From positions 153,225 through 217,224 of the forward strand of contig NZ_AWZV01000012.1 in NCBI RefSeq assembly GCF_000472545.1: DNA of 64,000 nt, given 5' to 3'. The notes beneath the pieces are model-generated. The model worked only from the letters and a program-made list of their open reading frames with translations, was not told where the DNA came from and did no database searches. Positions 8,840-17,769 of the stretch are shown one piece after another (position 1 is the first letter of the stretch; each line of letters begins with the position of its first letter). The DNA comes from Burkholderia sp. WSM2232 (GTDB taxonomy: Bacteria > Pseudomonadota > Gammaproteobacteria > Burkholderiales > Burkholderiaceae). The position numbers and the translations under genes were made by a program.

Positions 8840-10063
8840 ATGCCGACTTCATCATCCAAGCTTACGTCCGTTGTTGTGCCTTGTCCGGTTGTCGAATCGC
8901 TCGACGCCATTCTTCCCGAAGAGCCGTTGCTGATGATGGGCGCCGGCCCCGTGCCGATTCCGGCCGCCGTCGCCAAGGCCAATACGATCGTGATCAATCA
9001 CCTGGGCGCGACCATGGTGAAGGTGATCAGCCAGGTGAAGACGATGGCGCGCTACGTGTTCCAGACGCATTCGAAGTGGGTTCTGGGCGTCGCGGGACCG
9101 GGATCGGCCGCGATGGAAATGGCGATCTCCAATCTCGCGTGGGAAGGCACGCGCATGCTCAGCATCAAGAATGGCTTTTTCAGCGGACGGATGGCCGAGA
9201 TGGGCCGCCGCGTCGGCGCGCGCGTGAGCACGCTGGAGGTGGCCGACCGGTCGGTGGCGAGTCTCGACGAGATTGCCGAAGCGATTCGCCGCGAGCGTCC
9301 GGAGATCGTCACGGTCGTGCAGGGCGAGACGTCGAACACGGTGTGGAATTATCAACTGAAGGACATTGCTGCGTTGGCGAAGGCGGCGGGCGCGCTCGTG
9401 ATAGTCGACGCTGTGTGCACCTTGAGCACCATGCCGCTTGCGATGGACGCATGGGGTATCGACGCAGTCATCACCGGTGGACAGAAGGGCTTGTCGTCGA
9501 TTCCCGGCGTGTCGCTCATTGCATTTTCCGATGCAGCCTGGGAACGCGTAAAGGGGCGCACGGCGCCGAACGCGCACTGGTGTCTCGATGCGTCGCTCGC
9601 TGAGAACTTCTGGCACAACGCGGGGTATCACTACACCGCGCCGGTCTCGGGCGTGCTCGCGTTGCACGAGGCGTTGCGGCTGGTGTGCGCGGAAACGCTG
9701 GAGAAGCGCTTTGCCCGGCACCAGAAATGTTCCGTGGCGTTGCAGGACGGCGTGACAGCACTCGGCTTGCAGTTGTATGCGCCGAAGGAGTGCCGGTTGA
9801 ATTCGGTGGTGGGAATCGAGGTGCCGCCAGGTCTGAGTCCGGGCGATGTGTGCGCGCATATTTCGCGGCAACATCAGGTGGAAATTTCGGGGTCGTTCGG
9901 CTTGCCGATTGTACGGATCGGACAGATGGGCGAGCAGTGCCGCGAGCACAACCTGTTTCGCACTGTGCACGCGTTGGGGCGGACCATGGTGGACTTGGCC
10001 GTCAAGGTGGATCTGCCCGCCGGCGTCGCCGCACTGGAAAGGGCGTTGTCCGAAGGAAAGTAG
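8840..10063 (+). CDS. Class V aminotransferase (alanine/serine-glyoxylate or pyridoxamine-pyruvate type)
   Basis: A 407-residue class V PLP aminotransferase. MMGAGPVPIPAAV at the N-terminus, VAGPGSAAMEMAISNL, GETSNTVWNY, IVDAVCTLSTMPLAMDAWGID and ITGGQKGLSSIPGVS are typical of the alanine-glyoxylate / serine-pyruvate / pyridoxamine-pyruvate aminotransferase group; the PLP lysine is K216 in GGQKGL. An upstream in-frame start at 8795 adds 15 residues without family similarity, so the ATG at 8840 is preferred. The exact amino donor cannot be decided from sequence. Its position next to aspT-aspD, where alanine is produced, makes an alanine-using transaminase attractive, but this is inference; a hairpin lies between. 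Confidence 0.82.
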   Translation: MPTSSSKLTSVVVPCPVVESLDAILPEEPLLMMGAGPVPIPAAVAKANTIVINHLGATMVKVISQVKTMARYVFQTHSKWVLGVAGPGSAAMEMAISNLAWEGTRMLSIKNGFFSGRMAEMGRRVGARVSTLEVADRSVASLDEIAEAIRRERPEIVTVVQGETSNTVWNYQLKDIAALAKAAGALVIVDAVCTLSTMPLAMDAWGIDAVITGGQKGLSSIPGVSLIAFSDAAWERVKGRTAPNAHWCLDASLAENFWHNAGYHYTAPVSGVLALHEALRLVCAETLEKRFARHQKCSVALQDGVTALGLQLYAPKECRLNSVVGIEVPPGLSPGDVCAHISRQHQVEISGSFGLPIVRIGQMGEQCREHNLFRTVHALGRTMVDLAVKVDLPAGVAALERALSEGK

Positions 10064-10249
10064 GCTTTTGCCGGCCGGCCGCGCATGGCGGATGCGTTGC
10101 GCGGTTGAAGAGGCGCGGGTCTTTTCACCGTTCGTTCGCGGCGGCCGGCGCCTGATGGTTGCCCACGCCCGCATGCGCCGCAAACGATACGCGCGTTCAG
10201 GCGCGCTGCACATCCGCCTTCAGCATGTGGAGCCACGCCTGGCCGCGAG

Positions 10250-13036
10250 TCATGCCGCTGCCTGATGCGCCGCAGCGCAGTCGCTGTCGAAGTCGACGCT
10301 AATGCCTGTTTCGTCGGAATAGCTGAGTCTGATTCGCGACGGCAACTGATGGCTTGCAACGCGCTCGAGCAATTCGCGTGAAAGCACTGGAAGAATCTGC
10401 TGATCGAGCAGGCTGTCGATGTTGCGCGCGCCGGAGTCGGGCAACAGGCACGCACGCACGAGTTCGGCAACGAGCGCATCGTCGCAGACAAGCGGTACGT
10501 CAAAGCGCTTTTCGATGCGACGAGCAACCTTATCGAGTTTCATCTGCACGATTTGCGCGAGCGCTTCAGCCGTGAGAGGCCGGTACACGACGGTCTGAAA
10601 ACGCGCCAGTAACGCCGGCTGAAAATGTTCGACCAGTTGCGGGCGAATTGCCTCCATGAGCATGGCGCTGGTCGGTTCGGCATGGTGTGCCGGTGCCTGG
10701 TTTGTGTCCGCTGCCGCATCTTCGTTCGAACTTTCCGACGCGCCCTCGACGGCGGCCATGATCTGCTCGCTGCCCAGGTTCGACGTCATCACGATGACGG
10801 TGTTGCGGAAGTCGATCACGCGGCCTTCGCCGTCGCGCATGAACCCGCGGTCGAACACCTGATAAAACAGATTCAGGACGTCGCGATGGGCCTTTTCCAC
10901 CTCGTCCAGCAACACCACGCTATAAGGCCGTTGACGCACCGCTTCGGTTAGCACGCCGCCCCGCCCATAGCCGACGTAACCGGGCGGCGAGCCCTTCAGT
11001 TGCGAGACCGTGTGCGCTTCCTGGTACTCGGAGAGGTTGATCGTAATCAGCGCCCGTTCACCGCCGAACATCAGATCGGCCAAAGCCCGTGCCGTCTCCG
11101 TCTTGCCGACGCCCGAAGGCCCGACAAGCAGAAACACGCCGAGCGGCGCTTCGTCGGATTTCAAGCCGGCCTTGGCGGCGCGCAGCGTTTTGCCCAATGC
11201 GGCAAGCGCCTCCTGCTGGCCTACGACGCTGCCCGCAAGTCGCGCCTCCAGTTCCAGCAGGGTGGTCAGTTCGTCTTCGAGCAGGCTGCCGACCGGCACG
11301 CCGGTCCAGTCGGCAATGACGCGTGCGATCACGGCCTCGTCGACCTCGGCATGAATCAGCGCGCCGTTCGCGTCGCGGGCGAGGCGAGCATGCGCCGCGC
11401 GGATTCCCGGCTCGAGGTCGTGCCGCGCCGAGTCGTCGGGCGCGTCGCGCCACTGCGCGCGCAGCTCGGTGAGCGACGCAACTGCAGCCTTCTGTCCGGC
11501 ATAGTCCGCGTTCAGTTCCTCCACCTCATGGGCGAGGGCCGAGAGGCGTGCGTCGATGCCGCGAAGCCGCTCGCTCATGTCGACCGATGTCGCGCCCTGG
11601 TCCTCGACTAGCGCGTCGCGCTCAACACGCAGCGCGGCCAGTTCCGCATGCCGCGCGGCAATTGCGACCGGCGTCGCGTCCATGCTCATGCGCACGCGCG
11701 CGGCCGCGGTGTCGATCAGATCGACAGCCTTGTCGGGCAGTTGCCGCCCGCTCAGATAGCGGCGCGACAGACGCACAGCCGCGCTGACGGCGGCGTCCGT
11801 GATATGCACGCCGTGGTGACGCGCGTAGCGTTCCTTCAGGCCACGCAGCATCAGGCATGCATTCTCGTCGTCGGGTTCGTCGACCTTCACCATCTGGAAA
11901 CGGCGTTCGAGCGCTGCGTCGCGCTCGAAGTACTGCTTGTATTCGGACCAGGTGGTCGCGGCAATCGTGCGCAGCTCTCCGCGTGCGAGCGCCGGCTTGA
12001 GCAGATTGGCCGCGTCGCCGCTGCCTGCGGAGTTGCCGGCGCCGATCAATGTGTGCGCTTCGTCGATGAAAAGCAGGATCGGCGTGGGCGATTGCTGTAC
12101 CGCCGTAATAACGTTCTTCAGACGCTGCTCGAACTCGCCTTTGACGCCCGCGCCCGCTTGCAGCAAGCCGAGGTCGAGCGTGAGCAGGCGCACGTCGCGG
12201 ATCGCGCCGGGCACGTCGCCCTCGGCGATTTTCAGCGCAAGCCCCTCGACGAGTGCGGTCTTGCCCACCCCAGGCTCCCCGACCAGAATCGGATTGTTTT
12301 TGCGCCGGCGCGCGAGGATGTCGATCATTTGCCGGATCTCGACGTCGCGGCCGAACACGGGGTCGATTGCCCCTTCGCGCGCTTTCTGCGTTACGTCGAG
12401 AGTGAAGCGGTCCAGCGCCTCGGACACCGGCTTGGCGAGGCCGCCCGCGCGCGCGACGGCGGGAAAGAGATCGGAGTCGGGCTCTTCCGTGAGCGCGCTG
12501 TCCGATGTGTCGTGCGCGTTCGACACGTTGTCCGACTCCTGCGTGCACGGGTTGCTGGCCGGCGCTTCGACGGACGTCCAGTTGAGCTCGGGCATGAGGC
12601 GCTCGATCTGCACGGACGACAGCGAGAGCAGTGCCCAGGCGTCCGGTGCACGCAGCAGTTGCGGCATGTCCGCGAGCGCCGCCAGCAGATGCGCGGAGCG
12701 GATCAGCGGTGTTTGTGCTTCGAGCGACGCCCGCAGCCAGGCCGCTTCGAGCAGTTGCCCGAGCCGGGAGGACAAGCCGGGCTTGCCGCGCAGGTCGTGT
12801 GGCAAGCGGTCGATTGCACTTAGCAGGCCGTTCCAGACTCCGTCCACGTCGAGCGTGTAGCGGCGCATGATTGCCACGATGTCCCCATCGCCCAGTTCGA
12901 GCAGCTTGATCAACCAGTGTTCGACTTCGATGTCACGATGGGCACGCGTCGCGCACAGACTCGCGGCGTCGGCGAGCGCGCGGGCGCAGTGATCGTTGAG
13001 GCGGCGCAGATACGGAGAGAGGTCGCGATGAGTCAT
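10250..13036 (-). CDS. clpV: Type VI secretion AAA+ ATPase ClpV (TssH)
   Basis: A 928-residue Clp/Hsp100 ATPase with the N-terminal Clp-N domain (about 1-150), a linker rich in Ser/Asp/Glu (160-195), AAA1 with Walker A GEPGVGKT at 253-260 and Walker B LLFIDEAH, a coiled middle domain, AAA2 with GPSGVGKTE and VVLLDEVEKAH, and a C-terminal ClpB D2-small domain. It disassembles the contracted TssB/TssC sheath so that subunits can be reused. The match to ClpV rather than ClpB rests on the divergent N-domain and on its neighbours hcp, tssB and tssC. It is the last gene of the minus-strand T6SS group, 257 bp downstream of hcp. Confidence 0.94.
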   Translation of the reverse strand: MTHRDLSPYLRRLNDHCARALADAASLCATRAHRDIEVEHWLIKLLELGDGDIVAIMRRYTLDVDGVWNGLLSAIDRLPHDLRGKPGLSSRLGQLLEAAWLRASLEAQTPLIRSAHLLAALADMPQLLRAPDAWALLSLSSVQIERLMPELNWTSVEAPASNPCTQESDNVSNAHDTSDSALTEEPDSDLFPAVARAGGLAKPVSEALDRFTLDVTQKAREGAIDPVFGRDVEIRQMIDILARRRKNNPILVGEPGVGKTALVEGLALKIAEGDVPGAIRDVRLLTLDLGLLQAGAGVKGEFEQRLKNVITAVQQSPTPILLFIDEAHTLIGAGNSAGSGDAANLLKPALARGELRTIAATTWSEYKQYFERDAALERRFQMVKVDEPDDENACLMLRGLKERYARHHGVHITDAAVSAAVRLSRRYLSGRQLPDKAVDLIDTAAARVRMSMDATPVAIAARHAELAALRVERDALVEDQGATSVDMSERLRGIDARLSALAHEVEELNADYAGQKAAVASLTELRAQWRDAPDDSARHDLEPGIRAAHARLARDANGALIHAEVDEAVIARVIADWTGVPVGSLLEDELTTLLELEARLAGSVVGQQEALAALGKTLRAAKAGLKSDEAPLGVFLLVGPSGVGKTETARALADLMFGGERALITINLSEYQEAHTVSQLKGSPPGYVGYGRGGVLTEAVRQRPYSVVLLDEVEKAHRDVLNLFYQVFDRGFMRDGEGRVIDFRNTVIVMTSNLGSEQIMAAVEGASESSNEDAAADTNQAPAHHAEPTSAMLMEAIRPQLVEHFQPALLARFQTVVYRPLTAEALAQIVQMKLDKVARRIEKRFDVPLVCDDALVAELVRACLLPDSGARNIDSLLDQQILPVLSRELLERVASHQLPSRIRLSYSDETGISVDFDSDCAAAHQAAA

Positions 13037-13229
13037 GGCGGCAAGCGGCTAGTGAGGCGGCGAGTGAGAGGCAATGAAAGAACGATCAGCAAGCGATAGC
13101 AGAGCCATACGAGCGTGACGCAAGCGCGCTCGGCTGTGCCGGTACGCGCGTGCCGCCCCGCGATGGCCGCTCAATGGCTGTCGACGACGGTCCTATGACG
13201 ATCCCATCACGGTCCAATGGCTGACGAGA

Positions 13230-13264
13230 GCCGGTCCGAACCGCCGATGAGCGGACGGACCGGC
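13230..13264 (-). terminator. Hairpin between hcp and clpV
   Basis: Perfect 9-bp arms GCCGGTCCG (13230-13238) and CGGACCGGC (13256-13264) with a 17-nt loop lie 29 bp after the hcp stop, in the 257-bp gap before clpV. No T-run follows in the minus-strand direction. It could attenuate transcription into clpV or stabilise the hcp message, which is normally abundant. Nothing else was recognised in this gap. Confidence 0.4.
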
Positions 13265-13293
13265 GCCCGGTTAGCGCAGGGCGCAGCGCGGCA

Positions 13294-13779
13294 TCAGGAG
13301 CGTTCGTTCCAGGTGTCGGTATGGATGATGTTGCCGTCCTTGTACGACCAAGTGATCTTCTCGTAGCGCAGTTGAACGTCTTCGAGATGATTGTGCTTTT
13401 CGAACTCCGGGTTCTTGATGTCGTGCATCTTCGGGTTCACCGCGACGACCTTCACGTTGTCGAGCTTGGTGTTGAAATACTCTTTCTCTTTGCCCGCGTC
13501 GTCGATCTTGTACCACTTGATCTCGATCGACTTGAGCGTCTGACCGCTGGTGACGGCCTTGTACAGATACGGCGACGAGGCGTCCGTCTCCTTCGTGAAG
13601 GTGATCGGCAGGTGTACGCGCGTGCCGGTCAGCTTGCCGGTGTTCGAATCGGTCGGAATACTGACGCCATGCTGAAGCGCTACCACTTCGACGCTGCCTT
13701 CGCGACCCTGAACGGTGACCGAACCCTTGATGTCGGCGCCGCCATCGTCCTTGATCCACATGTATGCCGGAATTGCCAT
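13294..13779 (-). CDS. hcp: Type VI secretion inner tube protein Hcp (TssD)
   Basis: A 161-residue Hcp-family protein beginning MAIPAYMWIKDDGGADIKGSV. The hexameric Hcp rings stack into the tube that the contracting sheath expels. The beta-barrel pattern is complete: QGREGSVEVVALQHGVSIPTD, THLPITFTKETDASSPYLYKAV-like central strands, and VQLRYEKITWSYKDGNIIHTD at the end. The frame stays open upstream to 13989, but that stretch overlaps the ompA-like gene in another frame and is Arg-rich; the ATG at 13779 has an AAGGAAG ribosome site at about -12. It lies 13 bp after the ompA-like gene, so it is probably cotranscribed. Confidence 0.95.
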   Translation of the reverse strand: MAIPAYMWIKDDGGADIKGSVTVQGREGSVEVVALQHGVSIPTDSNTGKLTGTRVHLPITFTKETDASSPYLYKAVTSGQTLKSIEIKWYKIDDAGKEKEYFNTKLDNVKVVAVNPKMHDIKNPEFEKHNHLEDVQLRYEKITWSYKDGNIIHTDTWNERS

Positions 13780-13792
13780 TTTCTTCTTCCTT

Positions 13793-15625
13793 TTACTCCA
13801 GTGAACAGGCCATGTGGCCTTGGGGGATGGAACGGCTATTGCCGTTCCTGCTTTCCTCAAACGTGTCCCGGCAATCCGGGACCAGTGTGATTTCGACCCG
13901 GCGATTGGCCGCGCGACCTGCCTCTGTCGTGTTGGGCGCCTTCGGGCGCGTGTCGCCATAGCCCTGAATGGCGAAACGCGTCGACGCAATGCCCGATGCG
14001 TCCGCCAGCCAGTCGCGCACGGAGGCCGCGCGCGCCTCCGAGAGTTTCAGATTGCTGGCCGGGGTGCCGAGGGAATCGGTATGGCCTGCCACCAGTACGC
14101 GCTTGTCCGGATGCGCCTTGATCATTTCGAGAGCGCCGATCAGCACACGGTTGGAACCAGGGTTCAGCACCGCGCTGCCGAAACGGAACAACGACATGCT
14201 GTCCAGTTCGATGGTGGGTGGCGGAACGGGCGCAGGGGGCGGCGGCTGATAGCTGGCAATCAGCGCGTTGACCGGTTGCTGCAGCGGGGCTCCGCGATAC
14301 AGGCCCAGTCCGAGGCGGGGCGGTACGCCGAGGCTCGCATAGCGTTCGAGCTCGTCGCGGTCCCGCTTGACGGCTTTGAGCGCGTCGACGCGGGCGGCGT
14401 CTTGGGCGGGCGCAATCGCCCGGTAGCGGGCCATATCGCCGACAATCCGTTCCACCAGCGCCCGGTTCTGCCAGGCCGATGCCGCCGCGGCCGCGCAAAA
14501 GCAGGCAGTGAGGCACACGAACGCATGCGCGAGTGCGCGCGGCAACGCGCGTCTTGCTGGCTGAGGCTCGATGCCGCGAATCAACGGTTCGGGCAGCGGG
14601 TATGAGGTGAGCGTGGGCGGCTGCGGCGTGTCCGATTGAACCGCTCGCGCTGCTTGTGGGTGTGCCGCGCTCGCACGCCGCGCGCCACCGTCTGCGCGGG
14701 CGAGTGGCAACTCGGTGATGCCGGTGACGAATTGGCCGAACAGAGAGTCAGCGGCAGGTCGTCCATCCACTGCCGTGACGCCCAGCGCGGCAAGTCGCAA
14801 CGCGCCACGTTGAGCATTGGCGAACGCCGGCACGACAGCGTGGCTCGCCCAGCGCACGATGGCGTCGAGTCGCGCGGCTCGGTGCGCGCGCAACTCACGT
14901 TCCTGCGCGATTTCCGGACTGGCCATGTGCGTGTACTGGGCGAGTCTTGCTGCGATCAGGTCGACGAGCGCTTCCGGCTGCATTCCTTGTGCGCCGGAGA
15001 CGCCGAACCACGGCGCGTCCTCTTTCGAGAGTCCCGTTTCGCGCGCATAGAGCGCAACGCATACGGGCAGCGCATAGCCAACCGCGCGGCTTGCTTCACC
15101 GATTGCCGAGCACCAGCGCCTGAGCGCGGCCTGCAAGGTAAGAGTGCCAGTGGCCTCGTCGACTGCCAGCAGATACGCGATGGCGTCGGGCCTCTGGCCG
15201 TCACGCCAGCGCTTGAGCGCATCGGCCAGATACATGAGTCGCGCCGGGTCCTCGTTGCGTACCCAGATGACGGAGTCCGTCATGCGAACGAGCGCGGAGC
15301 CAAACAGACGATCCAGTTCGCCGCTGTTGTCGCCCACGGCGATCACCAGCGGCGTGTTGTGTTTCAGTTCGGCAGGCAGCGAGCCGAGCGCTGTATCGGC
15401 GGCGTCCAGCACATGGCGGGTCGCCTCGCGGCGGGCGCGTACGCGCCTCGTTGCGAGCATGACGGCAACGAGCGTGCCGAAAACCACGAGTGCAGCGAAG
15501 ACCGCGTTCCACCCGGCGGACAGGGGCGAAGACAGTGCGAGCCAGATCAGCGCCAGCAGCGCGACCCACACGAAGAGCGTGCGGTATGGATAACCACTCG
15601 GGTAACCAGTCAAACGCGGCTCCAT
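13793..15625 (-). CDS. T6SS-associated OmpA/MotB-domain inner-membrane protein
   Basis: A 610-residue protein with two transmembrane segments near the N-terminus (around LFVWVALLALIWLALSSPL and AVFAALVVFGTLVAVML), a long middle region I do not recognise, a further TM segment (AHAFVCLTACFCAAAAASAW), a Pro-rich spacer (PPPPAPVPPPT) and a C-terminal OmpA-like peptidoglycan-binding domain (VLVAGHTDSLGTPASNLKLSEARA ... GRAANRRVEI is the conserved core). Its ATG overlaps the tssL stop by one base. tssL here lacks its own OmpA domain, so this protein probably supplies peptidoglycan anchoring to the T6SS membrane complex. The frame continues upstream to 15715 but inside tssL. It is not a full-length TssM: no Walker A motif is seen and it is half the usual length. 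Confidence 0.82.
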   Translation of the reverse strand: MEPRLTGYPSGYPYRTLFVWVALLALIWLALSSPLSAGWNAVFAALVVFGTLVAVMLATRRVRARREATRHVLDAADTALGSLPAELKHNTPLVIAVGDNSGELDRLFGSALVRMTDSVIWVRNEDPARLMYLADALKRWRDGQRPDAIAYLLAVDEATGTLTLQAALRRWCSAIGEASRAVGYALPVCVALYARETGLSKEDAPWFGVSGAQGMQPEALVDLIAARLAQYTHMASPEIAQERELRAHRAARLDAIVRWASHAVVPAFANAQRGALRLAALGVTAVDGRPAADSLFGQFVTGITELPLARADGGARRASAAHPQAARAVQSDTPQPPTLTSYPLPEPLIRGIEPQPARRALPRALAHAFVCLTACFCAAAAASAWQNRALVERIVGDMARYRAIAPAQDAARVDALKAVKRDRDELERYASLGVPPRLGLGLYRGAPLQQPVNALIASYQPPPPAPVPPPTIELDSMSLFRFGSAVLNPGSNRVLIGALEMIKAHPDKRVLVAGHTDSLGTPASNLKLSEARAASVRDWLADASGIASTRFAIQGYGDTRPKAPNTTEAGRAANRRVEITLVPDCRDTFEESRNGNSRSIPQGHMACSLE

Positions 15626-16296
15626 CAATGTGCTATCCGGGCGACGGAGGCGCTGAGCCACTGATCGAGCGCGACGTACACGAAGGCGGCGACGACGCAC
15701 GCGCCGATGACCCACGTCAGCGGCGTAAGCCGCTCGGACCAGCGCGTCGAGCCGGGCGCTTTGATGACGATGGAGCCGGACGTGTCCTCAGCACGGCCGA
15801 GCCGTTCGCCGAGCGCCTTGACGAGCGCAGCGCGGGCCTCGCGGCCGGCCAATGCGAATTTGCCCGTGAACCCCAGGTCCAGCACCGCGCAGAAAATTGC
15901 CAGCAGTGGCAGCACCGGTTGCGGCTCAGCCAGACGGTGCTCGATACGTGCAATCAGTTCATGCCCCGCCTCGTTGCTGTGGAATTCGTCGACCTGCAGC
16001 GGCAGACGCTCCCACGCGTCGCGATCCTCGCCCCGCAGATTGCTCAACGCTGTTTCGTCGAGCAGCGCGCATTGGGCATAAGCGGCGTCTTCAATTACGC
16101 CTTGCGGATGCCCCGCGGATTGCATCTCCTCGCGCAGCCTGCGCACCTGCTGCTTGCATTTGTCGCGAAAGGCGCTGAACGACTGCGGCGCGGGATCGGC
16201 AGCCAGCAGCGCGACTGTCAGCGCCGTGTCGCGCAACGCCACGGGTAACCGCGAAGGCAGCGGCGTGGCCGCGCGGCTTGTCGAGGGGTGCGTCAT
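15625..16296 (-). CDS. tssL: Type VI secretion membrane protein TssL (DotU family)
   Basis: A 223-residue DotU/TssL protein of the T6SS membrane complex. The cytoplasmic domain shows the family pattern (RDTALTVALLAADPAPQSFSAF, DAAYAQCALLDETAL, WERLPLQVDEFHSNEAGHELIARIEHRL, VLPLLAIFCAVLDLGFTGKFAL), and one transmembrane helix (TWVIGACVVAAFVYVAL) sits close to the C-terminus. There is no C-terminal OmpA extension; the following gene carries one. The ATG overlaps the tssK stop as ATGA, which fixes the start; the upstream frame to 16644 lies inside tssK. TssM, its essential partner, is not in the window. Confidence 0.93.
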   Translation of the reverse strand: MTHPSTSRAATPLPSRLPVALRDTALTVALLAADPAPQSFSAFRDKCKQQVRRLREEMQSAGHPQGVIEDAAYAQCALLDETALSNLRGEDRDAWERLPLQVDEFHSNEAGHELIARIEHRLAEPQPVLPLLAIFCAVLDLGFTGKFALAGREARAALVKALGERLGRAEDTSGSIVIKAPGSTRWSERLTPLTWVIGACVVAAFVYVALDQWLSASVARIAH

Positions 16297-17639
16297 GTCG
16301 GCAGCACCGCGTAAAGTTCCAGCGACACGTCGGGCATGGAGGCCGGGATGTAGAACTGGCACGCGCGCGCATCCACCATACGTTTGAACGCGGGGTGGGC
16401 GCCGTCGAGCGCGAAATATTGATTCTCGATCCGCACAGGAATGGCGGCGGGAAGCCGCGACATGCTGCGCAATGGAATGCCGGAGAGCGCCGAGTTGACG
16501 ATCTGCTCGACCTCGTCTGGCGCGCCGGCCTTGCACAAACGCGGCAACTGTTCGAGCAGCGCGTGCGCGGGCAGCGCGGAGCGGACCGACAGGTAGTAGT
16601 CCGCGCCTTCGACGAGCCGCTCGTCGTTGATCTTGCCGAGCCACGCCGTGTCACGAATACGTTCGAGGGCGATCGGCACGACGCGCGAGGGGATCACCGT
16701 ATCGAGCAGCGTCCGGATCAGCGACTCGAGTTCCGCAAAGACCGGCTCCGGCGCGCGGTGCGCGTACGGCGGAATAGCCCTCAGCGTTTCTGTAGTCGAG
16801 AACGTCAGCAGGGAGCCGGCCAGTCGCGCCAGCACGCTATACAGGCGCTCGGGGTGCTGGTCTGGCGCCTGGCACAGGCGTGCAAGATCAGGCCACGTGC
16901 TGTTCACGCTATGCAGCAGCCAGAAGAGCGACACGTCGGCGACCGCGTAGTCGGCGATCTGGTCGGAGCGCTCGCGCCGGCGCACGGCGAGACTTGCGCT
17001 TTTCGCACTCAGGATTTCGGATAACCGGTTCATGCGGCTCGTCAACTGGCCGCTCGCGGACAGCACGAGGCACGGCGGGACGAATGCTGCGTCGATCTCG
17101 AAGCGGCCCTGCGCATTGCGCACGATCCTGCCGATCGGGCACGTCACATAGCCGCCTGGCTCCTCGAAGTCGAACAACAGCGCAAGCGAGTGACGCTCGA
17201 CGCTGATTTCCTCCTTGCCCTCGCCGTTGAGATCTGCCACTTGCAGAAATTCCCGCGTGTAGCGGCGCGGACGGGCCGGCTTCTCACCAGCTTCGACGCA
17301 GTTTCCACCCTGCGGGTCGACGAGCGGCAGGGCTGCAAGCACGACGACCGCTTCCGTATGCGCAGGCACTTCGCCTAGATCGCGCGGCGATGGCAGTCGG
17401 TCGGCGGATTCTGTATCGAACAGGGTACCGTCGGGCAGGCGCAGGTCCAGCAACGCCAGCTGCAGACGATCGATCGACAACGCCTGCGTGTCGAAAGCCA
17501 CCCGGCTCACTCCCCACGGGTCGGGACTGCCGATGCGCGCCGTACGCTCGTCGGCGTACCGCTCCCACAGCGCCTGTTGCTGGAAATGCTGCGGCGTCAT
17601 GAAAATGCCCGGCGCCCACAGCGGTCTTGTAATCTTCAT
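16293..17639 (-). CDS. tssK: Type VI secretion baseplate protein TssK
   Basis: A 448-residue TssK with the family start MKITRPLWAPGIFMTPQHFQQQALWERY. TssK trimers connect the baseplate wedge (TssE/F/G) to the TssJ-L-M membrane complex. Other family signatures are PVLLRLP-like beta segments, VTCPIGRIVRNAQGRFEIDAAFVPPCL, and the C-terminal LYAVLPT tail that contacts the membrane complex. Length is normal. It overlaps tssL by four bases and lies 130 bp after the tssC stop. Since tssE, tssF and tssG are missing from this locus, TssK has no local baseplate partners. Confidence 0.94.
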   Translation of the reverse strand: MKITRPLWAPGIFMTPQHFQQQALWERYADERTARIGSPDPWGVSRVAFDTQALSIDRLQLALLDLRLPDGTLFDTESADRLPSPRDLGEVPAHTEAVVVLAALPLVDPQGGNCVEAGEKPARPRRYTREFLQVADLNGEGKEEISVERHSLALLFDFEEPGGYVTCPIGRIVRNAQGRFEIDAAFVPPCLVLSASGQLTSRMNRLSEILSAKSASLAVRRRERSDQIADYAVADVSLFWLLHSVNSTWPDLARLCQAPDQHPERLYSVLARLAGSLLTFSTTETLRAIPPYAHRAPEPVFAELESLIRTLLDTVIPSRVVPIALERIRDTAWLGKINDERLVEGADYYLSVRSALPAHALLEQLPRLCKAGAPDEVEQIVNSALSGIPLRSMSRLPAAIPVRIENQYFALDGAHPAFKRMVDARACQFYIPASMPDVSLELYAVLPT

Positions 17640-17769
17640 CGTTATGGTTGATGCCTGAAACGTCCCTCAAGCAAATCCCCTGGGACACGGTTTCGCATAC
17701 GAATGCGCACCGCGCGGCACGTGTTGCGCGCCGCGCGGGAACTACCGAACCAGCTCTTGCAGTCGGTCT

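Noticed and set aside
13793-15625. The OmpA-domain gene as a truncated tssM
   Set aside because: No Walker A motif and a C-terminal OmpA domain that TssM does not have; it starts cleanly at the tssL stop as a normal gene would.
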